Source: Streptomyces sp. 1331.2 (GTDB taxonomy: Bacteria; Actinomycetota; Actinomycetes; Streptomycetales; Streptomycetaceae). Taken from it: 64,000 bases of DNA. Both the position numbers and the translations under genes were made by a program. Positions 1 to 9,266 of this stretch are shown here, one piece after another. The stretch spans positions 6,069,001-6,133,000 of the forward strand of contig NZ_OBMJ01000001.1 of assembly GCF_900199205.1 (NCBI RefSeq), in the 5' to 3' direction. The notes beneath the pieces were generated by a model. It was not told the origin of the DNA. It saw only the letters and a list, made by a program, of their open reading frames with translations, and searched no databases. Within the stretch, counting starts at the first letter, position 1. Each line of letters opens with the position of its first letter.

Positions 1-321
1 TGACGGGGTGCAACCCGATTCCGCTCGGAGTGTGGGCAATTCGACGGGCCTCGTGCCGGACCTGGAGAATGCCGTAGGGTCCGGTGCGGTCGTGCCGGTT
101 GCTCCGGGTTGTCGTTGTTTCAGACGATGTGCCGCCCCTTGGGGGTGGTGCGCCCGGCCGGGTGCCGCAGCGCGCCCGAAGGACTTGGGCCGCAGCGCCA
201 CGGCGCGGCGGCCGCGTGTGGTTGAGGGGCGGGTCGGCCAGGCCCGGCCCGTGCGGATGGGCGCTGCGGTCGGTGATCGTGTCGCCAAGGGCGCGGCAGC
301 GGCCTGGAAGGAGCTTTGACA
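1..321. other. Non-coding stretch upstream of the BluB-CobT gene
   Basis: I can support no gene here. The first three bases, TGA, could be the stop codon of a gene outside the window. A TAGGGT hexamer at 75-80 is a possible -10 element, without a convincing -35. I looked for a cobalamin riboswitch because the next gene is a B12 gene and saw no B12-box-like sequence. A strong ribosome binding site (GGAAGGAG, 306-313) ends the stretch. Confidence 0.5.
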
Positions 322-3300
322 ATGACCGATGGCGGCCACGTCCCGGGCGAGGGACTGCCGGAGCACTCGCACACCGGGCCCGCCCCGCTCGGCGGACCGG
401 AGGGCGTCGCGGGCGTTGCCCCCCTGCAGGGCCTCGCGACCGACGGCGGTGCGATCCCGAGCCAGGCGGTCCCGGTCGGCGGCATGCCCGGCGCGGTGCC
501 CCAGGGCGCGGGCGTCATCCCGCCGCAGGGCCAGCCCGGCTTCACCGTCCCCGGTGTCTCCGGCGTGCCTTCTCCCGGTGTCCCCGGCGACGGCTGGGCC
601 CTCGACCAGGGGGCCCCGCGCCCGGCCTTCCACTTCCTCGACCAGCCGGACGGCCTGGACGACGAGGACGACGTGCTGCTGATGCCCGGCCCGCAGGGGT
701 CCTGGGGCGAGCCGGTGGCGACCGTCCCGGCCGACCAGCTGCCGCTCGCGCCGCAGCAGGACGGCGTGCCGGTCGAGCCGTCCTGGCCGCCGGTGGACCC
801 GCCGGTGCTCGGCGCCGAGCACGTCCTGCAGCAGCCCGTCCAGGTACAGCCGTCGGGGCAGCAGCCGATGACGCAGGCTCAGCAGCCGCGTCGCCCGCTG
901 CACGCCGGCCCGCCGATCCCGGACCCGTCGCTGATGACCGGCCAGGTCCCGGTCCGCTCGCTGGCCGACCGCGGCCCGTCGCAGGGCGGCACGCCCGCGC
1001 ACGGCATCCCCGTCGTCGGCCGGCCGCCGGTGCCCGAGGCCGCCGCCCCGGCGCCGGCCGCCGTGCCGCAGGCCGCTCCGGCGGCCCCGATGGCCCCGAC
1101 GGCCCCGGTGCCGTCGGTCGTTCCGGTCACGGAGGGGCAGCAGCTGCCGCACCCGCAGGACGCCCAGCAGGCGGTGCAGGTGCCGCTCGCCTCGCAGCCG
1201 GTCGAGGCCGTGATGGCCGTCGAGACGATCGGGGCGATCGAGGTGGTCGAGGTCGTGGAGCTGCCGGACGCGGCCCAGGCCGTCCAGGGCGCGCACGCCG
1301 CCCCGGCCCCGACGGTGCCCGAGGCCGTGGTCGAGGCCGTCGCGGAGGCCGTCACCATCGCTGTCGCGCCGCAGGACGCCGTGGCCGAGCCGGCCGTGGC
1401 GGAGGCCGCCCAGGCCGCGCCCGTCGCCGTCGAGCCGGTCGCCGTCGAGGGTGGCGCTGCTGAGGGCGCTGTCGCCGAGGGTGCTGCCGTCGAGGATGCC
1501 GCTCAGCCCGAGGCCGGCGCCCAGGCCGGTCAGCCGCGCAGGATCTCCGCCTTCCTGGCCGCACCCACCCCGCACGGCCTGCCCCAGGTCGAGGCGACCG
1601 GGCAGGCTCCGGCGGCCGAGGAGACGGCGCCGCAGCAGCCCGCGCCCATAGCGGCCGCCGACGCGCCGCAGGCCGCCGAGGGCGGCGAGGCGGTCCAGGA
1701 GGCCCAGGCCGCTCCCGGTGCCGAGGCCGTCCAGGCCGTGTCCGAGGCCGTCGTCGCGCCGGTGGCCGAGACTGCCGCCGGCACCGGCGAGATGCCGTCC
1801 GGCCAGGTCGTCGGCGAGTCCGGCACGGAGGCCGAGCAGCCGCAGCAGCAGGAGGCCGTCCCGGCGGAGACCGCCGTCGAGCCGGTCATCGAGCAGGCCG
1901 TACAGACCGAGCACACGGTTCAGGCGGAGCAGGCTCCCGCCGATGCTGCGGCCGAGCCGGCTGCCGAGGCTGCTGCCGAGACCGTCGCACAGGAGCCCGA
2001 GCAGCAGCCCGTCGCCGACACCGCGCCGGAGGCCGTCACCGAGTCGGCCGAGACCGCGGCCGAGCAGGCTGCGGCCGAGTCGGCTGCCGAGACTCCCGTC
2101 GAGGCCGTCACGGAGGTCGTCGCCGCGGCCGTTGCCGAGCAGGCCCCGGCCGAGGCCGTCGCCGAGCAGGTCCAGCCCGCCGCCGAGGCGCCGACCGAGG
2201 CCCCCGTCGAAGCCGCGGCCGAGCCGATCGCGGCAGCCGACAACGCCGAGCCCGCCGAGCCCGCCGAGCCCGGCCAGGAGCAGGCCCCCGGGGCCTCCGC
2301 CGCCGAGGAGCCGCAGGCCGAGCAGTCCGCCGACCAGCAGGCCGAGCAGCCCGCCGCCGAGCAGCCCTCGCCCGAGGAACCGCAGCAGCCGCAGCAGCCG
2401 GAGCCGCAGGACCAGCAGGTCTCGCAGGACCAGCCGCACCCCGAGGAGCCCGCCGAGCCCCGCGGCCCGGCCGCCCCCGGTTACGACGAGGCCGGCCGCG
2501 AGGCCGTCCACCAGGTGATCCGCGAGCGCCGCGACATCCGCAACGGCTTCCGCCCGGACCCGATCCCGCACGAGGTGCTGATCCGGGTCCTGGAGGCCGC
2601 CCACACCGCGCCCAGCGTCGGCTACTCGCAGCCCTGGGACTTCGTGGTGATCCGCTCGCGCAAGACCCGCAAGCGCATGCACGCCCTGGCCGAGCGCCAG
2701 CGCGAGGCGTACGCGGACTCGCTGCCCAAGGGTCGGGCGAAGCAGTTCAAGGAAATCAAGATCGAGGCGATCCTCGAAACCCCGGTCAACATCGTGGTGA
2801 CGGCCGACCGCACCCGCGGCGGCCGGCACACCCTGGGCCGGCACACCCAGCCGCAGATGGCCCCGTACTCGGCCGCCCTGGCCGTCGAGAACCTCTGGCT
2901 GGCGGCCCGCGCCGAGGGCCTGGGCGTCGGCTGGGTGAGCTTCTTCGACGACGAGGAGCTGGTCCGCGAGCTCGGCCTGCCCGAGCACCTGGAGGTCGTC
3001 GCCTACCTGTGCGTCGGCTTCGTCGACTCCTTCCCGGGCGAGCCGGAGCTGGAGCAGCAGGGCTGGGCGAAGAAGCGCCCGCTGTCCTGGGTCGTCCACG
3101 AGGAGCAGTACGGCAACCGCGCGCTGCCCGGCGAGGAGCCGCAGAGCCTGCTCGCCGACACCCTGCGCGGCATCCGCCCGCTGGACGCCAAGGCGCTCGG
3201 CGAGGCCTGGGACCGGCAGAAGCGGATGACCAAGCCGGCCGGCTCGCTCGGCATGCTGGAGATCATCTCCGCCCAGCTGAGCGGCCTGTCCCGCAAGTGC

Positions 3301-4218
3301 CCGCCGCCGATCCCGGAGCCCGCCTGCGTGGCGATCTTCGCCGGTGACCACGGCGTGCACGCCCAGGGCGTCAGCCCGTGGCCGCAGGAGGTGACCGCCC
3401 AGATGGTCGGCAACTTCCTGGCCGGGGGAGCGGTGATCAACTCCTTCGCCAAGCAGATCGGCACCGAGGTCTGCGTGGTCGACGTCGGCGTGGCCGCCGA
3501 GCTGCCGGACGCCGTCCAGCAGGGCCGTGCCACCGGTCTGCTGCCGCGCAAGGTCCGCCCCGGCACGGGGGACATGACCCAGGGCCCGGCGATGACCCGC
3601 GAGGAGGCCCTGCAGGCCATCGAGGTCGGCATCGAGACCGCCCGCGACCTGGTCGCGGCGGGCAACAAGGCGCTGGTCACCGGCGACATGGGCATCGCCA
3701 ACACCACCGCCTCGGCCGCCCTGATCTCGGTGTTCACCGGCCTCGACCCGGCCGAGGTCACCGGCCGCGGCACCGGCATCGACGACGAGACCCACGCCCA
3801 CAAGATCGAGGTCATCCGCGCCGCGCTGGCCCTGCACCGGCCCGACCCGGCCGACCCGATCGGCGTCCTCGCCGCCATCGGCGGCCTGGAGCACGCGGCC
3901 ATCGCGGGCTTCCTGCTGGGCGCCGCCTCGCTGCGCACCCCGGTGATCCTGGACGGCGTCATCGCCGGTTCGGCCGCACTGGTCGCCAAGGCGATCGCCC
4001 CCGAGGTCCTGGCCGCCTGCATCGCCGGCCACCGCTCCGCCGAGCCCGGTCACCAGGCCGCGCTGGCGAAGCTCGGCCTGCGTCCGCTGATCGACCTGGA
4101 CCTGCGCCTCGGCGAGGGCACCGGCGCCCTGCTGGCCCTGCCGCTGGTGCAGAGCGCGGCCCGGGCGATGCACGATGTAGCCACCTTCGACTCCGCCGGG
4201 GTCACCGAGAAGGCCTGA
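322..4218 (+). CDS. cobT: BluB-CobT fusion: DMB synthase plus nicotinate-nucleotide:DMB phosphoribosyltransferase with giant disordered N-terminus
   Basis: About 1298 residues. Residues 1-720 are low complexity, rich in Ala, Glu, Val, Pro and Gln, with no lysine or cysteine that I can find. Residues ~721-935 form a flavin nitroreductase-fold BluB domain (RRDIR, PSVGYSQPW, then AARAEGLGVGWVS), which makes 5,6-dimethylbenzimidazole from reduced FMN. Residues ~942-1298 form a CobT domain (FAGDHGV near its start, GDMGIANTT, and RLGEGTGA holding the catalytic Glu), which makes alpha-ribazole phosphate. The fusion thus couples synthesis and activation of the lower ligand of cobalamin. I chose ATG 322, nine bases after the Shine-Dalgarno; an in-frame TTG at 316 is too close to it. 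The cobA-type gene follows after 109 bp. Usual BluB plus CobT would total about 570 residues, so the extension more than doubles the protein. Confidence 0.93.
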   Translation: MTDGGHVPGEGLPEHSHTGPAPLGGPEGVAGVAPLQGLATDGGAIPSQAVPVGGMPGAVPQGAGVIPPQGQPGFTVPGVSGVPSPGVPGDGWALDQGAPRPAFHFLDQPDGLDDEDDVLLMPGPQGSWGEPVATVPADQLPLAPQQDGVPVEPSWPPVDPPVLGAEHVLQQPVQVQPSGQQPMTQAQQPRRPLHAGPPIPDPSLMTGQVPVRSLADRGPSQGGTPAHGIPVVGRPPVPEAAAPAPAAVPQAAPAAPMAPTAPVPSVVPVTEGQQLPHPQDAQQAVQVPLASQPVEAVMAVETIGAIEVVEVVELPDAAQAVQGAHAAPAPTVPEAVVEAVAEAVTIAVAPQDAVAEPAVAEAAQAAPVAVEPVAVEGGAAEGAVAEGAAVEDAAQPEAGAQAGQPRRISAFLAAPTPHGLPQVEATGQAPAAEETAPQQPAPIAAADAPQAAEGGEAVQEAQAAPGAEAVQAVSEAVVAPVAETAAGTGEMPSGQVVGESGTEAEQPQQQEAVPAETAVEPVIEQAVQTEHTVQAEQAPADAAAEPAAEAAAETVAQEPEQQPVADTAPEAVTESAETAAEQAAAESAAETPVEAVTEVVAAAVAEQAPAEAVAEQVQPAAEAPTEAPVEAAAEPIAAADNAEPAEPAEPGQEQAPGASAAEEPQAEQSADQQAEQPAAEQPSPEEPQQPQQPEPQDQQVSQDQPHPEEPAEPRGPAAPGYDEAGREAVHQVIRERRDIRNGFRPDPIPHEVLIRVLEAAHTAPSVGYSQPWDFVVIRSRKTRKRMHALAERQREAYADSLPKGRAKQFKEIKIEAILETPVNIVVTADRTRGGRHTLGRHTQPQMAPYSAALAVENLWLAARAEGLGVGWVSFFDDEELVRELGLPEHLEVVAYLCVGFVDSFPGEPELEQQGWAKKRPLSWVVHEEQYGNRALPGEEPQSLLADTLRGIRPLDAKALGEAWDRQKRMTKPAGSLGMLEIISAQLSGLSRKCPPPIPEPACVAIFAGDHGVHAQGVSPWPQEVTAQMVGNFLAGGAVINSFAKQIGTEVCVVDVGVAAELPDAVQQGRATGLLPRKVRPGTGDMTQGPAMTREEALQAIEVGIETARDLVAAGNKALVTGDMGIANTTASAALISVFTGLDPAEVTGRGTGIDDETHAHKIEVIRAALALHRPDPADPIGVLAAIGGLEHAAIAGFLLGAASLRTPVILDGVIAGSAALVAKAIAPEVLAACIAGHRSAEPGHQAALAKLGLRPLIDLDLRLGEGTGALLALPLVQSAARAMHDVATFDSAGVTEKA

Positions 4219-4327
4219 CGCACTCCGACACCGCTCCGCGGACCGGCCCGAGGGCGCGCCGGCCCGCGGAGCGGCGTCTCGCCGTCCCCTCCCCCCACAC
4301 CCGCACCCCCGATCAGGAGCACCGCCG

Positions 4328-5575
4328 ATGACCGCGCCCAACCCGCACCCGAGCACCGAGGGCCGTACCCCTTACCCGGTCGGACTGCTGCTGGCCGGCC
4401 GCCGCGTCATCGTGGTCGGTGGCGGTCAGGTCGCGCAGCGGCGGCTGCCCGCCCTGATCGCCACCGGGGCCGACCTCCACCTGATCTCCCCGTCGACCAC
4501 CCCGGCCGTCCAGGCCATGGCCGACGCGGGCGAGCTCACCTGGCACGCCCGCCCGTACCGGGACGGCGACCTGACCGGTGCCTGGTACGCCCTGGTCGCC
4601 ACCGACGACCCGACGGTCAACACGGCCGTCAGCGCGGAGGCCGAGCGCGAGCGGGTGTTCTGCTCCCGCAGCGACGACGCTTCCGCCGCCACCGCCTGGA
4701 CCCCGGCCAGCGGCCGCGACGCCGGCGCCACCGTGGCCGTCCTCACCGGCGACCCGCGCCACTCCGCCGCCCTGCGCGACGCCATCGTGGACGGCCTGCG
4801 GGACGGCTCGCTGGCCGCCCGCCAGTACCGCTCGCACGGCGCCGGCGTCGCCCTGGTCGGCGGCGGCCCCGGTGACCCTGACCTGATCACGGTGCGCGGC
4901 CGCCGCCTGCTCGCCGACGCCGACGTGGTGGTCGCCGACCGCCTCGCCCCGCGCGAGCTGCTCGCCGAACTGCCCGAGCACGTCGAGGTGATCGACGCCT
5001 CGAAGATCCCGTACGGCCGGTTCATGGCCCAGGAGGCGATCAACCGCACGCTGATCGAGCACGCCAAGGCCGGCAAGTTCGTGGTCCGGCTCAAGGGCGG
5101 CGACCCGTACGTCTTCGGGCGCGGCGGCGAGGAACTGCTGGCCTGCGCCGAGGCCGGCCTCCCGGTCACCGTGGTGCCCGGGATCTCCAGCTCGATCAGC
5201 GTCCCCGCCTCGGCCGGCGTCCCGGTCACCCACCGCGGGATGACGCACGAGTTCACCGTGATCTCCGGCCACGTCGGCCCGGACGACGAGCGTTCGCTGA
5301 CCAACTGGGAGGCCGCGGCGAAGATGAGCGGCACCCTGGTGCTGCTGATGGCCGTGGACAAGATCGGCGCGATAGCCGCCCGGCTGGTCGAGTACGGCCG
5401 CTCGGCGGACACCCCGGTCGCGATCGTCCAGGAGGGCACCACCGCCGCCCAGCGCCGGGTGGACGCCACCCTGGGCACCGTCGCCGCCGTGGTCGAGGCC
5501 GAGGGCGTCAAGCCCCCGGCGGTCATCGTCATCGGCGACGTGGTCAACGTCCTGGCCGCCGCCTTCCAGCAGTAG
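4328..5575 (+). CDS. cobA: Uroporphyrinogen-III C-methyltransferase fused to precorrin-2 dehydrogenase (siroheme/B12 branch)
   Basis: 415 residues in two domains. Residues ~15-160 form a Rossmann precorrin-2 dehydrogenase domain (VVVGGGQVAQRR, then ATDD, which matches the CysG N-domain catalytic Asp region). Residues ~172-412 form a SUMT methyltransferase domain (LVGGGPGDPDLIT, RLKGGDPYVFGRGGEE, VPGISSS). The protein should methylate uroporphyrinogen III twice with SAM to precorrin-2 and oxidise it to sirohydrochlorin, feeding siroheme and cobalamin. ATG 4328 has AGGAG at 4315-4319. It lies downstream of the BluB-CobT gene in the same direction, consistent with a cobalamin role. A strong hairpin follows the stop. 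Streptomyces usually annotate this as cobA, although its architecture is that of CysG. Confidence 0.92.
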   Translation: MTAPNPHPSTEGRTPYPVGLLLAGRRVIVVGGGQVAQRRLPALIATGADLHLISPSTTPAVQAMADAGELTWHARPYRDGDLTGAWYALVATDDPTVNTAVSAEAERERVFCSRSDDASAATAWTPASGRDAGATVAVLTGDPRHSAALRDAIVDGLRDGSLAARQYRSHGAGVALVGGGPGDPDLITVRGRRLLADADVVVADRLAPRELLAELPEHVEVIDASKIPYGRFMAQEAINRTLIEHAKAGKFVVRLKGGDPYVFGRGGEELLACAEAGLPVTVVPGISSSISVPASAGVPVTHRGMTHEFTVISGHVGPDDERSLTNWEAAAKMSGTLVLLMAVDKIGAIAARLVEYGRSADTPVAIVQEGTTAAQRRVDATLGTVAAVVEAEGVKPPAVIVIGDVVNVLAAAFQQ

Positions 5576-5586
5576 CGGGAGTCTTC

Positions 5587-5621
5587 GGAGTGGGAAGTCG
5601 GCCCGTCCGACTTCCTACTCC
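5587..5621. terminator. Bidirectional hairpin between converging genes
   Basis: Arms 5587-5601 and 5607-5621 pair over 15 bp with one G-T wobble around a 5-nt loop. The right arm overlaps the last codons and stop of the minus-strand phosphatase gene. Placement between two converging ends fits a shared terminator. Its core recurs at 9351 and 9532. Confidence 0.75.
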
Positions 5622-8356
5622 AGCGGCTGCTCCGTCCAGATGACCTTCCCCGTCGCCGTGTACCGCGTCCCCCAGCGGTCCGCGAACTGCGCGACCAGGA
5701 ACAGCCCGCGCCCGCCCTCGTCCTCGGTCGCCGCGTACCGCAGGTGCGGCGAGGTGCTGCTGCCGTCCGACACCTCGCAGATCAGCGCACGGTCCCGCAG
5801 CAGCCGCACCCGGATCGGCCCGGAGCCGTACCGGATCGCGTTGGTCACCAGTTCGCTCAGGATCAGCTCGGTGACGAACGCGGCCTCGTCCAGTCCCCAG
5901 CCCTCCAGCTGCCGCGCCACCTCCGCCCGGACGGCCCCCACCGCCGCCGGGTCCGACGGCACGTCCCATTCCGCCACCCGGTCCGGCGCCAGCACCCTGG
6001 TCTGCGCCACCAGCAGCGCGATGTCGTCCTGGGGATGCGCCGGCAGCAGCGCCCCGAGCACGTCCGCACAGGTCTGCTCGGGCGTGCGCGACGGCCCGGA
6101 CAGCGCCGAGCGCAGCAGGTCCAGCCCCTCGTCGATGTCCCGCTCGCGGTCCTCCACCAGGCCGTCCGTGTACAGCACCAGCCGGCTGCCCTCCGCCAGC
6201 TCCAGGTCCGCGGTCTCGAACGGCAGCACCGCCAGCCCCAGCGGCGGCCCGGTCGGCAGCTCCGGGAACACCACCCGGCCCTGCGGGTCCACCACGGCCG
6301 GCGGCGGGTGCCCGGCGCTGGCCAGCGTGCAGCGCCGCGACACCGGGTCGTAGATCGCGTACAGGCAGGTCGCCCCAGTCAGCCCGGCGCTGTCCCCGCC
6401 CGCCGCCTCGTCCTGGTCGATCCGGTTCACCAACTCGTCCAGGTGCCCCAGCAGCTCGTCCGGCGGCAGGTCCAGGGTCGAGAAGTTGTGGATCGCCGTG
6501 CGCAGCCGGCCCATCGTTGCCGCCGCGTGCAGCCCGTGCCCCACCACGTCCCCGACCACCAGCGCCACCCGCGCGCCCGGCAGCGGGATCACGTCGAACC
6601 AGTCCCCGCCCACCCCGGCCTGGGCCGGCAGGTAGCGGTGCGCCACGTCCAGCGCGTTCTGCACCGGCAGGCTGCGCGGCAGCAGGCTGTGCTGCAGGGT
6701 CACCGCCATCGCGTGCTCCCGGGTGTAGCGCCGGGCGTTGTCGATGCACACGGCCGCGTGCGCGACCAGCTCCTCCGCCAGCGCCAGGTCGTCCGCCTCG
6801 AACGGCTCCGCCCGCTGCGCCCGCCAGAACCGAGCCACCCCCAGCAGCACCCCGCGCGCCCGCAGCGGCACCCGCACCAGCGAGTGCACCCCGTACGCCA
6901 GCGCCCGAGCCGCCCCCTCGGGATCCTGCTGGCGCCACTCCTGAGCCTCGGACAGGTGCGGCTCCAGGACCGGCTCGCCGCTGTTCAGGGCCCCGGCCAG
7001 CGGGGTCTCGGGCACCACCTCCAGCACGGTGCCGACCGGGTAGAACGGCGCGTCGTCCCGGACCGCGGCGCAGGCCGCCCGCCGCATCTGCCCCAGCAGC
7101 GCGCCCGCCGGAGGCTCCTCACCCGCCAGGACCTGCTCCGCGAGGTCGACCGTGACGATGTCCGCGAACCGCGGCACCGCGACCTGCGCCAGCTCCTCGG
7201 CCGTCCGCGTCACGTCCAGCGTGCTGCCCACCGTCACCCCGGCGTCGTACAGCAGGCGCAGCCGCCGCTGGGCGCCTTCGGCCCGGCCAGCCAGCGCCAG
7301 CAGCTCGGTGGAGTCACGCAGCGTGGCCACGCAGCCGGGCGGTCCGCCCGCCCGGTCGGTCAGCCGGACGTTCACCGCCAGCAGCCGCTCCCCGGACAGC
7401 ACCACCTCGTCGGTCACCTGGCGGTTGCCGGTCAGCAGCTCCAGCGGCGCCGGCTCCAGGCCCAGCTCGGTCACCGGGCGGCCCTCGGCGTCCGGCGGCA
7501 GGTCCAGCAGCCGCCGCGCCTCGTCGTTGCAGAGCAGCAGCAGCCCGTCCCCGCCGACGATCATCACGCCCTCGCGCACCGCGTGCAGCACGGCCGCGTG
7601 GTGCTCGTACATCCGGGTCATCTCGACCGGGCCCAGCCCGTGCGTCTGCCGCCGCAACCGACGGCTGATCAGTGCCGAACCGAGCGTGGCCAGCCCGATC
7701 GCACCCGCCGCCGCACCCAGCACCACCGGCAGCTGGCGCTCGCTCGCCGTGCTGACGTGCGCCAGCGTGACGCCCGCCGAGACCAGCCCGACCACCTGGC
7801 CGTCCGGCGCGTACACCGGCACCACCGCCTGCACCAGCGGCCCGAGCGTGCCGTTGATGTGCTCGGTCACCACCTGGCCGTGCAGTGCCGGCTCGTAGTT
7901 GCCGACGAACTTCTGGCCGATCCGGGCCGGGTTCGGGTGGGTGTAGCGGATCCCCTGGTTGTTCAGCACCACGATGAAGTCGACACCCGAGGCGACCCGC
8001 GCGGACTGCGCCTTCGGCTGCAGGATCGCGGTCGGGTCGGGGGAGCGCAGCGCCTCGACCATGCCCGGCGAGTGGGCGAAGGTCTGCGCGACCGCCACGG
8101 ACCGGTTGCGCGCCTCGTTGTCGGCGTCCCGGTGCGACTGCACCACCAGCGCCACCACGGCCGCCGCGACCAGCAGCAGCACAACCAGGATCTGCAGCGC
8201 GAACACCTGCCCGGCCACCGACCGGTGCCACACCGGCCACCGTCGCCTAGCGCGCGGCAGCTGTGGCCGACCGTGTGGGCGCCCACCGGTGGAGCCGGTG
8301 GAGCCAGTGGCGCCAGAGGCCGACGGAACCCAGGATCGGCCCGGATAACGGGCCAT
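5615..8356 (-). CDS. Membrane sensor SpoIIE-type PP2C phosphatase with PAS, GAF and HATPase domains
   Basis: About 913 residues from ATG 8356 (a GTG at 8392 would add 12). Order: hydrophobic segment ~51-72; extracytoplasmic sCache-like sensor ~75-205, as in CitA/DcuS-type sensors; second membrane segment ~210-232; PAS-like ~245-350; GAF-like ~375-540; SpoIIE/PP2C core with GGDWFDVIPL and VVGDVVGHGL; C-terminal HATPase_c with ELVTNAIRYG and a glycine-rich GGRGLFL. Such proteins dephosphorylate anti-sigma factor antagonists, and the terminal ATPase resembles anti-sigma kinases. No anti-sigma or sigma gene is adjacent, so the partner is unknown. It is divergent from the RNA methyltransferase gene, 89 bp apart. 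Confidence 0.88.
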   Translation of the reverse strand: MARYPGRSWVPSASGATGSTGSTGGRPHGRPQLPRARRRWPVWHRSVAGQVFALQILVVLLLVAAAVVALVVQSHRDADNEARNRSVAVAQTFAHSPGMVEALRSPDPTAILQPKAQSARVASGVDFIVVLNNQGIRYTHPNPARIGQKFVGNYEPALHGQVVTEHINGTLGPLVQAVVPVYAPDGQVVGLVSAGVTLAHVSTASERQLPVVLGAAAGAIGLATLGSALISRRLRRQTHGLGPVEMTRMYEHHAAVLHAVREGVMIVGGDGLLLLCNDEARRLLDLPPDAEGRPVTELGLEPAPLELLTGNRQVTDEVVLSGERLLAVNVRLTDRAGGPPGCVATLRDSTELLALAGRAEGAQRRLRLLYDAGVTVGSTLDVTRTAEELAQVAVPRFADIVTVDLAEQVLAGEEPPAGALLGQMRRAACAAVRDDAPFYPVGTVLEVVPETPLAGALNSGEPVLEPHLSEAQEWRQQDPEGAARALAYGVHSLVRVPLRARGVLLGVARFWRAQRAEPFEADDLALAEELVAHAAVCIDNARRYTREHAMAVTLQHSLLPRSLPVQNALDVAHRYLPAQAGVGGDWFDVIPLPGARVALVVGDVVGHGLHAAATMGRLRTAIHNFSTLDLPPDELLGHLDELVNRIDQDEAAGGDSAGLTGATCLYAIYDPVSRRCTLASAGHPPPAVVDPQGRVVFPELPTGPPLGLAVLPFETADLELAEGSRLVLYTDGLVEDRERDIDEGLDLLRSALSGPSRTPEQTCADVLGALLPAHPQDDIALLVAQTRVLAPDRVAEWDVPSDPAAVGAVRAEVARQLEGWGLDEAAFVTELILSELVTNAIRYGSGPIRVRLLRDRALICEVSDGSSTSPHLRYAATEDEGGRGLFLVAQFADRWGTRYTATGKVIWTEQPLE

Positions 8357-8445
8357 ACGGTCATATTTGCACTCCCGCCAGCCCGGGACCACCCCGTCCC
8401 ATCGGCCGTTTGGCCATCACCACCCCGGCTTGGCAAGATCGCAGG

Positions 8446-9252
8446 ATGTCCGAACCCAGCACCATCACCGACCCGGCCGACCCCCGCCTCGCCGACTACA
8501 CCGGCCTCACCGACGTCGAACTGCGCCGCCGCCGCGAACCCGCCGAGGGCCTGTTCATCGCCGAAGGGGAGAAGGTCATCCGCCGCGCCCTCGCCGCCGG
8601 CTACCGGATGCGGTCGATGCTGCTCACCGCCAAGTGGCTCGACGTGATGGCCGATGTCATCGCCGAGGCCGACGCACCGGTCCACGTGGTCGAACCCGGG
8701 CTCGCCGAAGCCGTCACCGGCTACCACGTCCACCGCGGCGCCCTCGCCTCGATGGAACGCAAGCCCCTCCCCGAGGCCGCCGACCTCCTCACCGGGGCCC
8801 GGCGGGTCGCCGTCCTGGAGGGCTTGGTCGACCACACCAACCTCGGCGCGATCTTCCGCAGCGCCGCCGCCCTCGGCATGGACGCCGTCCTGCTCTCACC
8901 CGACTGCGCCGACCCGCTCTACCGGCGCGCCGTCAAGGTCTCCATGGGCGCCGTCTTCGCGGTCCCGTACGCCCGCCTCGACCCCTGGCCCGCCGCCCTC
9001 GACACGGTCCGCGCCGCCGGCTTCACGCTGCTCGCCCTCACCCCCGCCGACAACGCCGTCGACCTCGCCATCCTCACCCCGCACCGCCTCCCCAAGGCCG
9101 CCCTGATGCTCGGCGCGGAGGGCGACGGCCTCACCCCCCAGGCCATCTCCGCCGCCCACCACCCCGTCCGCATCCCCATGGCCCATGGCATCGACTCCCT
9201 CAACGTAGGCGCCGCCGCCGCCGTAGCCTTCTACGCCGTCACCACCCCCTGA
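8446..9252 (+). CDS. SpoU/TrmH-family (SPOUT) RNA 2'-O-methyltransferase
   Basis: 268 residues. An N-terminal substrate-binding region (GLFIAEGEKVIRRAL) precedes the SPOUT fold with family motifs at VDHTNLGAIFRSAAALG, LMLGAEGDGL and IPMAHGIDSLNVGAAAAV, the last forming the knotted SAM site. It should methylate a ribose in tRNA or rRNA; the exact target cannot be read. ATG 8446 starts at MSEPSTI. There is little ribosome binding sequence in front of it, so the mRNA may be leaderless or weakly initiated. It converges on the kinase gene with a 312-bp repeat-bearing gap between. Confidence 0.9.
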   Translation: MSEPSTITDPADPRLADYTGLTDVELRRRREPAEGLFIAEGEKVIRRALAAGYRMRSMLLTAKWLDVMADVIAEADAPVHVVEPGLAEAVTGYHVHRGALASMERKPLPEAADLLTGARRVAVLEGLVDHTNLGAIFRSAAALGMDAVLLSPDCADPLYRRAVKVSMGAVFAVPYARLDPWPAALDTVRAAGFTLLALTPADNAVDLAILTPHRLPKAALMLGAEGDGLTPQAISAAHHPVRIPMAHGIDSLNVGAAAAVAFYAVTTP

Positions 9253-9266
9253 CCCCCCAACCCGCG

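Noticed and set aside
8-319. A 103-codon plus-strand frame before the BluB-CobT gene
   Set aside because: No ribosome binding site, no recognisable motif, and Arg/Ala-rich composition typical of chance frames.
1-321. Cobalamin riboswitch upstream of the B12 genes
   Set aside because: I found no B12 box or the conserved core stretches in this region. It could lie farther upstream, outside the window.
5744-8647. A 967-codon plus-strand frame opposite the SpoIIE-type phosphatase
   Set aside because: High-GC shadow of the minus-strand gene: Arg/Gln/His/Pro-rich, with no domains.
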